Below the pieces are notes generated by a model that had not been told where the DNA came from, searched no databases, and was given only the letters and a program-made list of their open reading frames with translations. The position numbers and the translations under genes are program-made. From Nostoc calcicola FACHB-3891 (GTDB lineage Bacteria; Cyanobacteriota; Cyanobacteriia; Cyanobacteriales; Nostocaceae): 64,000 nucleotides of DNA. Below are positions 36,369-45,026 of this stretch, one piece after another. Numbering within the stretch: position 1 is the first letter of the stretch; every line of letters starts with the position of its first letter. The stretch covers positions 62,001 through 126,000 of the forward strand of contig NZ_JACJRQ010000016.1 of NCBI RefSeq assembly GCF_014697355.1, given 5' to 3'.

Positions 36369-36829
36369 GTAGGTCGGCGCAAATAAAGCTAACTGGCGGG
36401 GACAGTCATTTGTCATTGGTCACTTGTCATTGATAAGGGTTTTAAGGCTGTTTACGTTTCCTAATATAATTTGGTTTATTCCCGCCGACTTACTTAGTTT
36501 ATTTGTAATTAACAGCGGATTCCTAAATTCTGCCTCCTAAATTCTGACCCGTGACTCCTGAATTCTGACTCCTGAATTCTGAATTCTGAATTCTGACTCC
36601 TGAATTCTGTTGTCTGGGTAAAAACCGAACTTGTAAAGTGTAAATCTCCATAATAGCTTTTGGGGTAAATTTTCCATTAACTTGATTAAAGGTAGCTTGC
36701 AAAATAGCCTAATCCTAAATAGCGCTAGAGCAAGCAAAACCAAAACCCAACGCCAAATTTGTAAAAATAATTGTAAATAGATTTGTCACGACTAAGTAAC
36801 AATTAAGCTTCTAAATTTAGGTTGTGATT
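36369..36829. other. Intergenic region upstream of the HtrA gene
   Basis: It holds a GTCATTTGTCATTGGTCAC repeat (about 36405-36437) and a GAATTCTGA/CTCCTGAATTC cluster (36525-36605). The remaining 220 bases should contain the HtrA promoter, but no clear boxes were seen. Confidence 0.6.
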
Positions 36830-38044
36830 ATGCGATTTCCCAAATTACCCAGGTCTATGCGTCAACTCAGCACTCATGTATTAGCGATCGCGCTAGGAAT
36901 TGTACTCACAATCAGCACATTACAGGTGTTGCCCTCCCAAGCCGAACCTGCACCGATTGCACCTGCTGTGGATACCTCAGAAATCATTGCCCAACGACAA
37001 TCACCAGCAAATTCTGCCATCGGTACTAGTAGCTTTGTTACGGCAGCAGTCAATCGTGTGGGCACAGCAGTTGTCCGCATTGATACTGAACGTACAATTA
37101 CTCGCCGCATCGATCCATTTTTACAAGATCCCTTTTTCCGACGCTTTTTTGGCGATGGTTTCCCCCAACAGATGCCTTCTGAACAGTTGCGGGGTTTGGG
37201 TTCAGGTTTCATTATTGACAAGAGTGGATTAGTTTTGACTAATGCTCACGTGGTAGATAAAGCTGATAAGGTAACAGTCAGGCTCAAAGATGGCCGCACC
37301 TTTGAGGGCAAAGTCCAAGGAATTGATGAAGTTACAGATTTGGCTGTAGTCAAGATTAACGCTGGTAACAATTTACCAGTGGCGCCCTTGGGTTCTTCCA
37401 GTAACGTACAAGTGGGAGACTGGGCGATCGCAGTTGGTAATCCTTTGGGATTCGATAACACCGTTACCTTAGGAATTGTCAGTACCCTCAAACGTTCCAG
37501 CGCCCAAGTCGGTATTAGTGACAAACGCTTGGATTTCATTCAAACAGACGCCGCCATTAACCCCGGTAACTCTGGCGGGCCACTGTTAAATGGACGAGGT
37601 GAAGTAATTGGTATCAACACAGCCATTCGTCCTGATGCTATGGGTATTGGCTTTGCCATTCCCATCGATAAAGCCAAAGCGATCGCATCTGTGCTGCAAC
37701 GTGATGGCAGAGTTGCTCACCCCTATTTAGGTGTGCAAATGTTAACCTTAACACCCGATCTTGCCAAGCAAAATAACACCGATCCCAACTCTCCCATTCA
37801 AATACCAGAAATTAATGGTGTTTTTGTCATGCAAGTTGTTCCCAATTCTCCAGCCGCATCTGCGGGTATCCGCCGCGGGGATATAATTGTTCAAGTTGAT
37901 GGTAAAGCAATTACCAGTGCGGAACAATTGCAGAATCTTGTGGAAGACAGTCGCCTTGGTCAAGTCTTACAAGTCAAAGTGCAACGGGGTAATCAGACAC
38001 AGCAAATTTCAGTACGCACAGGTGAATTGCAAAACGCTTCTTAA
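36830..38044 (+). CDS. HtrA/Deg family serine protease
   Basis: A periplasmic or thylakoid-lumen quality-control protease of about 404 residues. An N-terminal signal segment (HVLAIALGIVLTISTLQVLPSQA) is followed by a trypsin-like domain with the triad His140 (LTNAHVV), Asp170 (TDLAVVKI) and Ser248 (NPGNSGGPL). One PDZ domain covers about residues 290-395 (PYLGVQMLTL, SPAASAGIRRGDIIVQVDG). Cyanobacteria have three paralogues (HtrA, HhoA, HhoB); which one this is cannot be settled here. I use the ATG at 36830 rather than a GTG two codons upstream. A strong terminator follows. Confidence 0.95.
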   Translation: MRFPKLPRSMRQLSTHVLAIALGIVLTISTLQVLPSQAEPAPIAPAVDTSEIIAQRQSPANSAIGTSSFVTAAVNRVGTAVVRIDTERTITRRIDPFLQDPFFRRFFGDGFPQQMPSEQLRGLGSGFIIDKSGLVLTNAHVVDKADKVTVRLKDGRTFEGKVQGIDEVTDLAVVKINAGNNLPVAPLGSSSNVQVGDWAIAVGNPLGFDNTVTLGIVSTLKRSSAQVGISDKRLDFIQTDAAINPGNSGGPLLNGRGEVIGINTAIRPDAMGIGFAIPIDKAKAIASVLQRDGRVAHPYLGVQMLTLTPDLAKQNNTDPNSPIQIPEINGVFVMQVVPNSPAASAGIRRGDIIVQVDGKAITSAEQLQNLVEDSRLGQVLQVKVQRGNQTQQISVRTGELQNAS

Positions 38045-38073
38045 TAGATTCACTACCAAACATAGAAGTTGAT

Positions 38074-38113
38074 AAAAATGAAACGCCTTTTGATTAAAGG
38101 GCGTTTCATTTTT
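38074..38113 (+). terminator. Rho-independent terminator of the HtrA gene
   Basis: AAATGAAACGCC and GGGCGTTTCATTT form a long stem with a short AT loop, flanked by A-rich and T-rich runs, 30 bases past the HtrA stop codon. The symmetric A/T flanks mean that it could also act on the minus strand. Confidence 0.88.
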
Positions 38114-38146
38114 GTTCTTGTTATCCGCATTATTCAGTGGATCGCA

Positions 38147-38248
38147 TTACGCTACACCATAATCTGTATACTGACGCTTGTAAGGAGCTTGCAAACCCAA
38201 GATAATATCTTCTCGTGGTACTCCCATCATCACTAAGTGAGAACCCAA
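38147..38248 (-). pseudogene. Remnant of a XisI gene (3' end only)
   Basis: On the minus strand the frame reads LGSHLVMMGVPREDIILGL, then QAPYKRQYTDYGVA and a stop. It matches the end of the intact XisI at 26621-26956 (GEQLVAMGVPKHDIVVGF...YTDYAV). Upstream the frame runs into a common short repeat and has no start. About 33 codons survive of about 111. No XisH remnant was seen. Confidence 0.85.
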
Positions 38249-38376
38249 GACGAAGATCTATGTTGGTTTGCGCGTTGCTCAACCCAACCTACGAATCTAA
38301 TTTCCGATGGAACACACGAATAGCTACTGTTGATTAACTCCTGCCCCTTTTGGGGATGGTCACTAAAAACTTTCAA

Positions 38377-39279
38377 TCACTTACCAACAACCAACACTAA
38401 ACCTTCATGGGCTAGTAATCCTTCAGGATAGGCAGATTTCACATCGGCTTGAACTTTATCAAGAAAATCATCATGATCGTCTGGGTGGTGATGAGAAATG
38501 GCTAATTGTCTAACCCCAGCATTAACAGCCACATTGACTGCAACTTGCCAAAGTAAATCAGCAGAGTCATGGTTGTGGGATGTTGGAGGAGTGTAGGTGG
38601 CATTGGCAATCAACAAGTCAACACCTTGAACGAACTGTAAAATCCGCTCCCGTTCTACTTGATCTGCATTTTGGTGCAAATCTGTGACGTAGGCAACACT
38701 ATATTCCTGCCAACTAACTCGGTAGCCCACTGACCGCTGAGTTTGATTGATTAATGCAGTTGTAATAATTACATCATCTAGCTTTACGTCACTGTCTGGA
38801 GTGAGATTGTAAAACTGTAACTCCGACTGCATTACCTGTAAAGGGTAAGGAAAGTGCGGCTGGAGCATCTGATCGCACAGACATTGTTTAATTGAGGCTC
38901 CATTTGAGGCAGCTGTGCCGTAAATATGAAAGCAATTTTCGGCAACAAATGCGGGGGCAAAAAAGGGAAATCCTTGAATACGGTTTGATTGAGAATTAGT
39001 AAAAAATAAATGGGCTTCTAGTGCTTCTTGTACTTCTTGCCAAGTTTTACCCAATATGCGTAAGCCAGTACCGCCATCAAAAATCAAGCGTTTTCCGGCT
39101 ACATACATTTCTACGCAAGCGGTGTTACCACCATAACGGCTGGTATCATTACTGGGAGTGGGAATCAAACCCCTTACACCCCAGAATTGCACTAGAAACT
39201 GACCTGCTGGACTACTGAGCAGGCTAGTTGACCTTTGAGGTATATAATCCTGGGAACCCGACAACTCAAAATTTGACAT
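38377..39279 (-). CDS. Metallo-beta-lactamase-fold protein lacking metal ligands
   Basis: A 300-residue protein of the MBL superfamily (FWGVRGLIPTPSNDTSRYGGNTACVEM, LIFDGGTGLR). In active relatives the next motif is SHTHWDHIQGFPFF, whose His-x-His-x-Asp-His binds zinc. Here it is TNSQSNRIQGFPFF (residues 94-107): all four ligands are replaced while the following residues are intact. Later segments YVTDLHQN and ISHHHPDDHDD keep some His/Asp. Hydrolase activity is therefore unlikely. It starts 11 bases after panD, so it belongs to that operon. A binding or regulatory role is an inference. Confidence 0.88.
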   Translation of the reverse strand: MSNFELSGSQDYIPQRSTSLLSSPAGQFLVQFWGVRGLIPTPSNDTSRYGGNTACVEMYVAGKRLIFDGGTGLRILGKTWQEVQEALEAHLFFTNSQSNRIQGFPFFAPAFVAENCFHIYGTAASNGASIKQCLCDQMLQPHFPYPLQVMQSELQFYNLTPDSDVKLDDVIITTALINQTQRSVGYRVSWQEYSVAYVTDLHQNADQVERERILQFVQGVDLLIANATYTPPTSHNHDSADLLWQVAVNVAVNAGVRQLAISHHHPDDHDDFLDKVQADVKSAYPEGLLAHEGLVLVVGK

Positions 39280-39290
39280 TTTCCTTGAAA

Positions 39291-39674
39291 TTAGACCTTA
39301 CTGAGCAGGTCATCGTAGCGCCGCACTTCTAAGAGCCTGTTGTTTTCGTCCACAATGACTACTGTAGGAGAGTAGTTTTTTAACTCTTCTGGAGTGAACT
39401 GCCCGTAAGTCATTATAATCAAGCGATCGCCAATAATGCCTAGACGTGCCGCAGCCCCATTTAGCTCAATGACTCCTGAATCGGCTGGAGCCGGGATTGC
39501 ATAAGTAATAAAGCGCTGGCCATTGGCACTATTTACTACTTGCACTTGCTCATAGGGTAAGATGCCAGCTTTTTCCAACAGGATGCGATCGATACTGATA
39601 CTACCCACATAGTTGATATTTGCCCCTGTAAGGGTGCAGTTATGAATTTTTGCCAAAAGGAGAGTACGCTGCAT
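39291..39674 (-). CDS. panD: Aspartate 1-decarboxylase
   Basis: This enzyme makes beta-alanine from L-aspartate for pantothenate and coenzyme A. The 127-residue proenzyme cleaves itself between Gly24 and Ser25 (YVGSISID) to form the pyruvoyl cofactor. Other family marks are AKIHNCTLTGA, NGQRFITYAI, ELNGAAARLGIIGDRLIIMTYG. Length is normal. It is the first gene of a two-gene unit with the MBL-fold protein, 11 bases apart. No pantothenate gene is adjacent. Confidence 0.97.
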   Translation of the reverse strand: MQRTLLLAKIHNCTLTGANINYVGSISIDRILLEKAGILPYEQVQVVNSANGQRFITYAIPAPADSGVIELNGAAARLGIIGDRLIIMTYGQFTPEELKNYSPTVVIVDENNRLLEVRRYDDLLSKV

Positions 39675-39730
39675 TTTGGTTTGGGGTTGGTGGCAGTTTT
39701 TACGATCCGTAACAAGGGGAAGTTATTAAA

Positions 39731-39872
39731 AGTGAGGAGTTAGGAGTGAGGAGTGAGGAGTGAGGAGTGAGGAGTGAGGAGTGAGGAGTGAGGAATAAAA
39801 ATTCATAACTCTTAACTCTTAACTCCTAACTCTTAACTCTTAACTCTTAACTCTTAACTCCTAACTCCTAAC
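39731..39872. repeat. Heptamer array forming an inverted repeat
   Basis: About seven GTGAGGA heptamers (39745-39795) are followed, after ATAAAAATTCAT, by about nine AACTCTT/AACTCCT heptamers (39808-39870). The two halves are roughly complementary (GAGTTAGGAG against CTCCTAACTC), so the array can fold into a long hairpin between panD and ppa. Confidence 0.85.
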
Positions 39873-39879
39873 TCTTCTA

Positions 39880-40392
39880 TTATCCTTTATAAGCTTTGAC
39901 GGATTTTTCTACTAAAGCTGCAACCTTATCTACATCTTGCCAACCGAGAATTTCAGTCACCTTTTTTTCCAAATTTTTATAACTACGGAAAAATTCAGCA
40001 ATTTCATCCAAGCGGTGTGGTGCTACGTCTTTGAGGGATTTTACTTGAGCGTAGCGCGGATCTTTGTCTGGTACACAAAGAATTTTTTCGTCGCGATCGC
40101 CCCCGTCAATCATCTCCAAAAAGCCGATTGGCCGTGCGGCAATAATACAGCCTGGAAAGGTTGGCTCATCAACGATCACCATACCATCTAGGGGATCGCC
40201 ATCATCAGCTAAAGTATTGGGTACAAAGCCGTAGTCATAAGGATATTTTACCGACGAATAAAGTACTCGGTCTAAAGCAAAAGCTTCTAGTTCCTTGTCA
40301 TATTCGTATTTATTTTTACTCCCGCCTGTAATTTCAATCAGAACGTTGATTAGGCCTGGTTTTGGTTGGGCAGGAATACGAGATAAGTCCAC
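39880..40392 (-). CDS. ppa: Inorganic pyrophosphatase, family I
   Basis: This enzyme hydrolyses pyrophosphate to phosphate and pulls biosynthetic reactions forward. The 170-residue protein has the family I signature DDGDPLDG with metal-binding Asp residues, KYEYDKELEAFALDR, YPYDYGFVPNT, and EKILCVPDKDPRY. The start is GTG, preceded by GAGGAG. Length is typical for the bacterial hexameric form. It is a single gene. A perfect palindromic terminator lies on its upstream side (40561-40599) and belongs to the next gene. Confidence 0.97.
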   Translation of the reverse strand: MDLSRIPAQPKPGLINVLIEITGGSKNKYEYDKELEAFALDRVLYSSVKYPYDYGFVPNTLADDGDPLDGMVIVDEPTFPGCIIAARPIGFLEMIDGGDRDEKILCVPDKDPRYAQVKSLKDVAPHRLDEIAEFFRSYKNLEKKVTEILGWQDVDKVAALVEKSVKAYKG

Positions 40393-40703
40393 AAAAAACT
40401 CCTCTGATAACGATGAATCATGGGGGCACTCAGCTTCGCTCCCCGTGTAGAATTTTAGGGCAATATGGATCTCTTCCCAAGAGATTGGGATTGGGAGTGC
40501 TGAGTTAGGAGTGCTGAGTGAGGAGTTATTATTCTCCCCTCTGCCCCCACTCCCGTAAATGGAAAAAGCGTTGCGAAGTTTCTTCGCAACGCTTTTTCCA
40601 AGAGGCTAATAAAGGATCTGCGCTCTACAACACTTAGACAAAGCGAGCCTGGGTTAAATGGTGTTAGACATTACCCGCATTGCTTGGTGTTGCGTCCTAT
40701 TTG
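40393..40703. other. Intergenic region upstream of ppa
   Basis: It contains AGTGCTGAGTTAGGAGTGCTG repeats (about 40495-40530) and a perfect 18-bp palindrome terminator (40561-40599). Confidence 0.7.
40561..40599. terminator. Perfect 18-bp palindrome, bidirectional terminator
   Basis: GGAAAAAGCGTTGCGAAG and its exact complement flank a TTT loop. The A5 and T5 runs in the arms give a T-run on either strand. It lies about 105 bases past the stop codon of the small gene at 40704, which it probably terminates. Confidence 0.85.
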
Positions 40704-40892
40704 TCAATCTTTAGTTCCTTGTAGGTTTTGAATCGCAGGTTGCTGGTTAGTTTGAACATCACTTGAAGAATAGTGGGCGATGACAAATACGGGTAAGGTA
40801 AGAGTCAACAGAGCGATCGCAGTTCCCACAATGTCTGCCAACCGATGTGAGTATGTGTCGGCAGAATTGGCAGATGGGCTATTTGAATTCAT
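40704..40892 (-). CDS. Small single-pass membrane protein
   Basis: A 62-residue protein with a polar N-terminus (MNSNSPSANSADTYSHR), one membrane helix at about residues 22-43 (IVGTAIALLTLTLPVFVIAHY) and a polar tail. The length, composition and own terminator suggest a real gene; I recall similar short proteins in other Nostocales but cannot name a family. The function is unknown. Confidence 0.7.
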   Translation of the reverse strand: MNSNSPSANSADTYSHRLADIVGTAIALLTLTLPVFVIAHYSSSDVQTNQQPAIQNLQGTKD

Positions 40893-41671
40893 ACAATATT
40901 GAAGTTATTCGGATTGTTGTGTAGGTCTACTCTCTAAGAGAGTTTTGATGCTATTTTAGCTAGTTTTAAACTGTAGAATGTGTAGCATTTAAGTAGCTAA
41001 ACCAGTTTTATAACTGTCATAACAGCTTTTTTATACATTCCATTTTTAATACCAAGTTACACAAAAATATACCATCTTGGATTTGACGATTAATATTTTC
41101 AAATCTTTATCTGCCTTGTCTAATTAATTGCATAGGCAGAGTCTTTGTTAGCAGCATTAGATATTACATTTTTTCGCTGCTTAAAGATTAATTAGGAAAA
41201 CGTATTTATTAGATACTTCGTAATTATAACATCCTCCAACGCCTTTGATCCGGCGATCTCGATCCAATTGCTAATTTGTGATGTGGAATACAAAACTACA
41301 AAAATAGTGATGCATATTCGCGGTTTTCGATTGTTCTATAGTAGTTACACACATAAATATTTGACACCGGAGAAAAAACGGTAACAAATGATTTTTATCA
41401 TCACTTATAATGACCGAATAAATACAGATATATCATCTGTCTGATGTAGGATATATTCAGTGATATCACTAAATTAATATTTAATAATTTCAATTCCTAA
41501 ATATATTTAAGGTCATATCAAATTTGTCAATATATATATAGGTAGAAATAAAAAATGCCTTGAAAGTAGTTATTGGTCATTAGTCATTGGTCTTTTGTAA
41601 AGACAAATGACAAAGGACTAATGACTAAGGACAGCCCCCACTAGTCACGGTGCAATGTTATGGGGTAGAGC
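40893..41671. other. Long AT-rich intergenic region
   Basis: About 780 bases with no supported gene. The only structure seen is an imperfect inverted repeat at 41580-41629 (TTAGTCATTGGTCTTTTGT against ACAAATGACAAAGGACTAA). The promoter of the small membrane gene is expected at the left end. Confidence 0.6.
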
Positions 41672-43558
41672 TTATAACGCCCTTAGTTGGCGATTTCGCA
41701 CGCGTTCGGGACTTCCTGTGGGAATTGCAGCGATTAATTTTTGTGTGTATTCTTCTTTGGGTTCTTGGTAGATGCTTTCGGCTGTGCCTTCTTCGACAAT
41801 TTGACCGCGATTCATGACTAAAATGCGATCGCTCATAAATTTCACTACACTTAAATCATGAGAAATAAAAATATAAGTCAGTTGAAAATCTGACTGTAAT
41901 TCTTTAAGCAGATTTAACACCTGTGCTTGCACTGAAACATCCAGCGCTGAAACTGATTCATCGCAAATAATAAATTTGGGATTTAATGCCAAAGAACGCG
42001 CTATGCAAATCCGCTGGCGTTGACCGCCAGAAAACTGATGAGGGTAGCGGTTCATCGCATCTGCATTTAAACCCACCCGTTCTAAAAGTTCGGCTACGCG
42101 TTCCCGTCGTTGTTGCTTTGTCTTGCCAACGGAGTGGATTAACAACGGTTCCATCACCGCCTCTCCAACCTTCATCCGGGGGTCAAGGGAACTAAAAGGA
42201 TTTTGGAAGACTATTTGCATTTCCCGGCGGAGTTTTTGCAACGGTTCTCCTTTGAGGCTGGTAATATCTTGTTTTTCAAAGATAATCTGACCACTCATCG
42301 GTTCAATTAATCGCAGCAGGGTTCTACCAAGGGTAGTTTTACCACAACCAGATTCTCCAACTAATCCCACTGTTTCCCCTGGTTTGACATCAAACGAAAC
42401 GCCGTTAACTGCCATGCTGTAGCGTTTTGTACCACCAAATACTCCCCGGACTGGAAAACCAACTTTCAAGTTGCGAATTTCCAACAGAGGTTGCTTCTCG
42501 TTTAAGTTTGCCAATCTTGCAGCAATTTCTTGGCTAGTAACTTGTAGAGGTTGTGCGGGTTCTTTCGCCTGAATTACTACTTGTCCCGTTGGTGTTTCTT
42601 CGGCACTCATATAGTCGGAAACGGTGAGTAATTTTTGGGGACGGCGGTCAAGTGTGGGGCGACAGGCTATCAAGCCTTTAGTATATGGATGTTGGGGATT
42701 GCTAAAAATTTGTTCAGAAACACCAGATTCGACAACTTTGCCTTTATACATTACCGCTACTTCGTCAGCAATTTCGGAAATTAGCCCCAAGTCGTGGGTG
42801 ATAAAAATCATTGCCATGTCACGGCTTTGCTGCAATTCTCGTAACAACTCCAAAATAGTCGCTTGTACCGTCACATCCAAAGCTGTGGTTGGTTCATCGG
42901 CAATTAATATTAATGGGTTGCAAGAAATTGCCATTGCAATCATCACCCGTTGCAACTGACCCCCAGAAAGTTGATGAGGGTAGCGTTCCAGCATGGCTTC
43001 TTTGTGTTCCCTGACCAACTGTGCTAATTTTGGCGTATCTGGTTTCGATGAATTGCTGTCCGTTTGGTGCCAAGTTTCGATATACTGCTGTTGGATCTCT
43101 TCATCGCTAGGTAAAAGTTTTACCTCTTGCAGACCTGCGATCGCAATTTGTTTTGCTTCAGTGGCTGAGACATTTTGATGACGCATTATGGCTTCTGTCA
43201 GTTGAAACCCAATGTTATAAACTGGATTGAGGGAACTCATCGGTTCTTGAAAAATCATCGCAATGTCGCCACCACGGTGTAGTTGCATTTCTTCAGGCGG
43301 CAATTTTACTAAATCGATGGGCTTGGCGTTCTCTTGAGGGCGAAACCAGATTTCACCACCAGCCACTCTACCAGGAGTCTGCAACAAACCCATCACAGCT
43401 AAGGATGTGACTGATTTTCCGCTTCCCGACTCTCCTACGATTCCTAGAGTCTCACCTCGACGCAATTCAAAGGAAATACCATCCAAAGCTCTGACGATAT
43501 TGCCATCACCGGGAAATTCAACTTGGAGATTGCGAACCTCTAGGACAGTTTCTCTCAT
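41672..43558 (-). CDS. Fused oligopeptide ABC transporter ATPase (DppD-DppF type)
   Basis: A 628-residue protein with two complete ABC ATPase domains, as in GsiA/YejF. Domain 1 (about 5-290) has GESGSGKSVTS, signature LSGGQLQRV, and LIADEPTTALDV. Domain 2 (about 355-610) has GESGCGKTTLG, signature FSGGQRQRI, and IICDESVSALDV. Each ends in an oligopeptide-transporter C-terminal segment (QHPYTKGLIACRPTL; EEYTQKLIAAIP). It should energise import of peptides, glutathione or nickel. No permease or binding-protein gene is adjacent, which is common in cyanobacteria. The substrate is unknown. Confidence 0.95.
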   Translation of the reverse strand: MRETVLEVRNLQVEFPGDGNIVRALDGISFELRRGETLGIVGESGSGKSVTSLAVMGLLQTPGRVAGGEIWFRPQENAKPIDLVKLPPEEMQLHRGGDIAMIFQEPMSSLNPVYNIGFQLTEAIMRHQNVSATEAKQIAIAGLQEVKLLPSDEEIQQQYIETWHQTDSNSSKPDTPKLAQLVREHKEAMLERYPHQLSGGQLQRVMIAMAISCNPLILIADEPTTALDVTVQATILELLRELQQSRDMAMIFITHDLGLISEIADEVAVMYKGKVVESGVSEQIFSNPQHPYTKGLIACRPTLDRRPQKLLTVSDYMSAEETPTGQVVIQAKEPAQPLQVTSQEIAARLANLNEKQPLLEIRNLKVGFPVRGVFGGTKRYSMAVNGVSFDVKPGETVGLVGESGCGKTTLGRTLLRLIEPMSGQIIFEKQDITSLKGEPLQKLRREMQIVFQNPFSSLDPRMKVGEAVMEPLLIHSVGKTKQQRRERVAELLERVGLNADAMNRYPHQFSGGQRQRICIARSLALNPKFIICDESVSALDVSVQAQVLNLLKELQSDFQLTYIFISHDLSVVKFMSDRILVMNRGQIVEEGTAESIYQEPKEEYTQKLIAAIPTGSPERVRNRQLRAL

Positions 43559-43993
43559 AGGAGTCGGGTAGGAATTCTAACTTAAAATTATCTGGATTTT
43601 AACAATAGTTTTGATGTGTATGTCAGTAATTTTAGCTTTTGCATTGTTTGTCAGTTTTTGACTGCTGACAGTAATTGACATCGCACTTTCCACAATATAC
43701 ACGCATTTGCGATGTAGACCTGCTTGGGATTTGCGGAAGTTGCGATCGCCTCGTGGTATCTTCTGTATTCAGAGTTCAGTGTTTACCGAAAAAATGGGTT
43801 TAAAGCCAAATTGGTTAAAGCTGCACTTTAGACTAAGAAGCAGAAAAGGACTTCACATCATTGATTGTGAATTTTTGCAAATCAAATTAAAAAAATAGCA
43901 CACCCTAAAGGATGGCTACTTCTAGAAATTATTTAATCGTAATATTTTTTGCTAAGTATGTTTAGCAAATTCAAGACATCTAAACTACCAACT
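43559..43993. other. Intergenic region between SSB and ABC genes
   Basis: About 435 bases. A short open frame at 43707-43898 is not convincing (no ribosome site, no family). Nothing else was recognised. Confidence 0.5.
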
Positions 43994-44563
43994 TTAGAAC
44001 GGAATATCATCTGGATCTGGTTCTTCTTGTTTCACTGCTGGGTAGGTGGTTCGCTCGTAATTTGCAGGTTGGGGTGCGGGTTCGTAACTTGTTGCTGGGG
44101 GAGTAACGCCAACGGGACTTGTAGCTGGGGTAGGCACCGGGCGTTGTGACTCATAAGTCGGAATATTTGTCTCTGGTGGACGGGATGCTGATGGTTGTCG
44201 TGGAGATGTTTCGGTGAATGATGGTGTTACGGTTGCCGAGAAGGATGTAGTATTAAAACTACCTCCAACAGATTGAATTTGTTGTACTGTTAATTCAGCG
44301 CGTTTTTCTTTAAAACCTTCTTGACGCTCAACAGTAGTCATACTTAAACGTCCTACCAAGATAACGCGATCGCCTTGGTGATAGTTTTGCTGAATTTCTG
44401 TTGCTAAATTCCCCCAACCAACTACTTTTAGGGTAGCTGGCGGCTCTTCTGGTTTTTGGGAATTGGGAAACTGTACCAGCATTTCCGTAACTCCCAGATT
44501 ATCCGCTGTGTAGCGCAGTTGCGGCTCGTTAACAATTTCCGCCATTAAAACGCAGCTGTTCAT
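43994..44563 (-). CDS. ssb: Single-stranded DNA-binding protein
   Basis: A 189-residue SSB. The OB fold covers residues 1-105 (NSCVLMAEIVNEPQLRYTADN, LKVVGWGNLATEIQQNYHQGDRVILVGRLSM, AELTVQQIQSV). A Pro/Thr/Ser-rich linker follows, ending in the acidic tip PDPDDIPF that recruits replication and repair proteins. I place the start at the ATG at 44563 (MNSCVLM); an upstream start would add seven residues. Cyanobacteria often carry more than one SSB, so it may not be the only copy. Confidence 0.93.
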   Translation of the reverse strand: MNSCVLMAEIVNEPQLRYTADNLGVTEMLVQFPNSQKPEEPPATLKVVGWGNLATEIQQNYHQGDRVILVGRLSMTTVERQEGFKEKRAELTVQQIQSVGGSFNTTSFSATVTPSFTETSPRQPSASRPPETNIPTYESQRPVPTPATSPVGVTPPATSYEPAPQPANYERTTYPAVKQEEPDPDDIPF

Positions 44564-45026
44564 TAAAATTACTCCTGACTGCAAAAAGTGCTGATTGAAA
44601 TAGAGGGCGTTTTTCTATGTAGCGCCAATTAATATCTAAATATCTTTGAAGAAGAATACAGAATACAGAATACAGAATAGAGAATTCAGAATTCAGAATC
44701 ACTGTTCTTGAGGATTGGGATTCGTCACCTAGAAGCACCACAAAATTGAAAATTGGGGATGGTGTTTTACCATTGTATTCATCTACCAGAACTTACAAAT
44801 TCTATTCTGACTCCTGACTCCTGAATCCTGAATTCTGAATTCTTACTTTTTAGTTATTTCTAGCATAAAAGCCAAGCGATCGCTTTGAACAGCATTAAAT
44901 ATGCCGCTCGCCACTTCCGCCTGACTAGGATGAGCATTGAATTCTGCATTGAGTAGTATAATTGTACCATTAATTGCAGAAATATCAAAAATTCCAGAGC
45001 AGAAATTAAGTTGGGAGCAATTTTGA
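44564..45026. other. Repeat-rich intergenic region
   Basis: GAATACAGAATACAGAATAC and GAATTCAGAATTC repeats lie at 44650-44700 and CTGACTCCTGACTCCTG at 44808-44840. A minus-strand open frame at 44843-45049 (NGTIILLNAEFNAHPSQAEV, HIP1-containing) could be a gene fragment but has no recognised family. Confidence 0.5.

Larger units (their letters stand above)
38045..38376. other. Intergenic region with terminator and xisI remnant
   Basis: It contains the HtrA terminator, a decayed XisI 3' end (38147-38248), and a GTTGGTTTGCGCGTTGCTC short dispersed repeat (about 38262-38280). Confidence 0.7.

Noticed and set aside
43707..43898. 63-codon plus-strand open frame
   Set aside because: No ribosome site, no family resemblance and odd composition.
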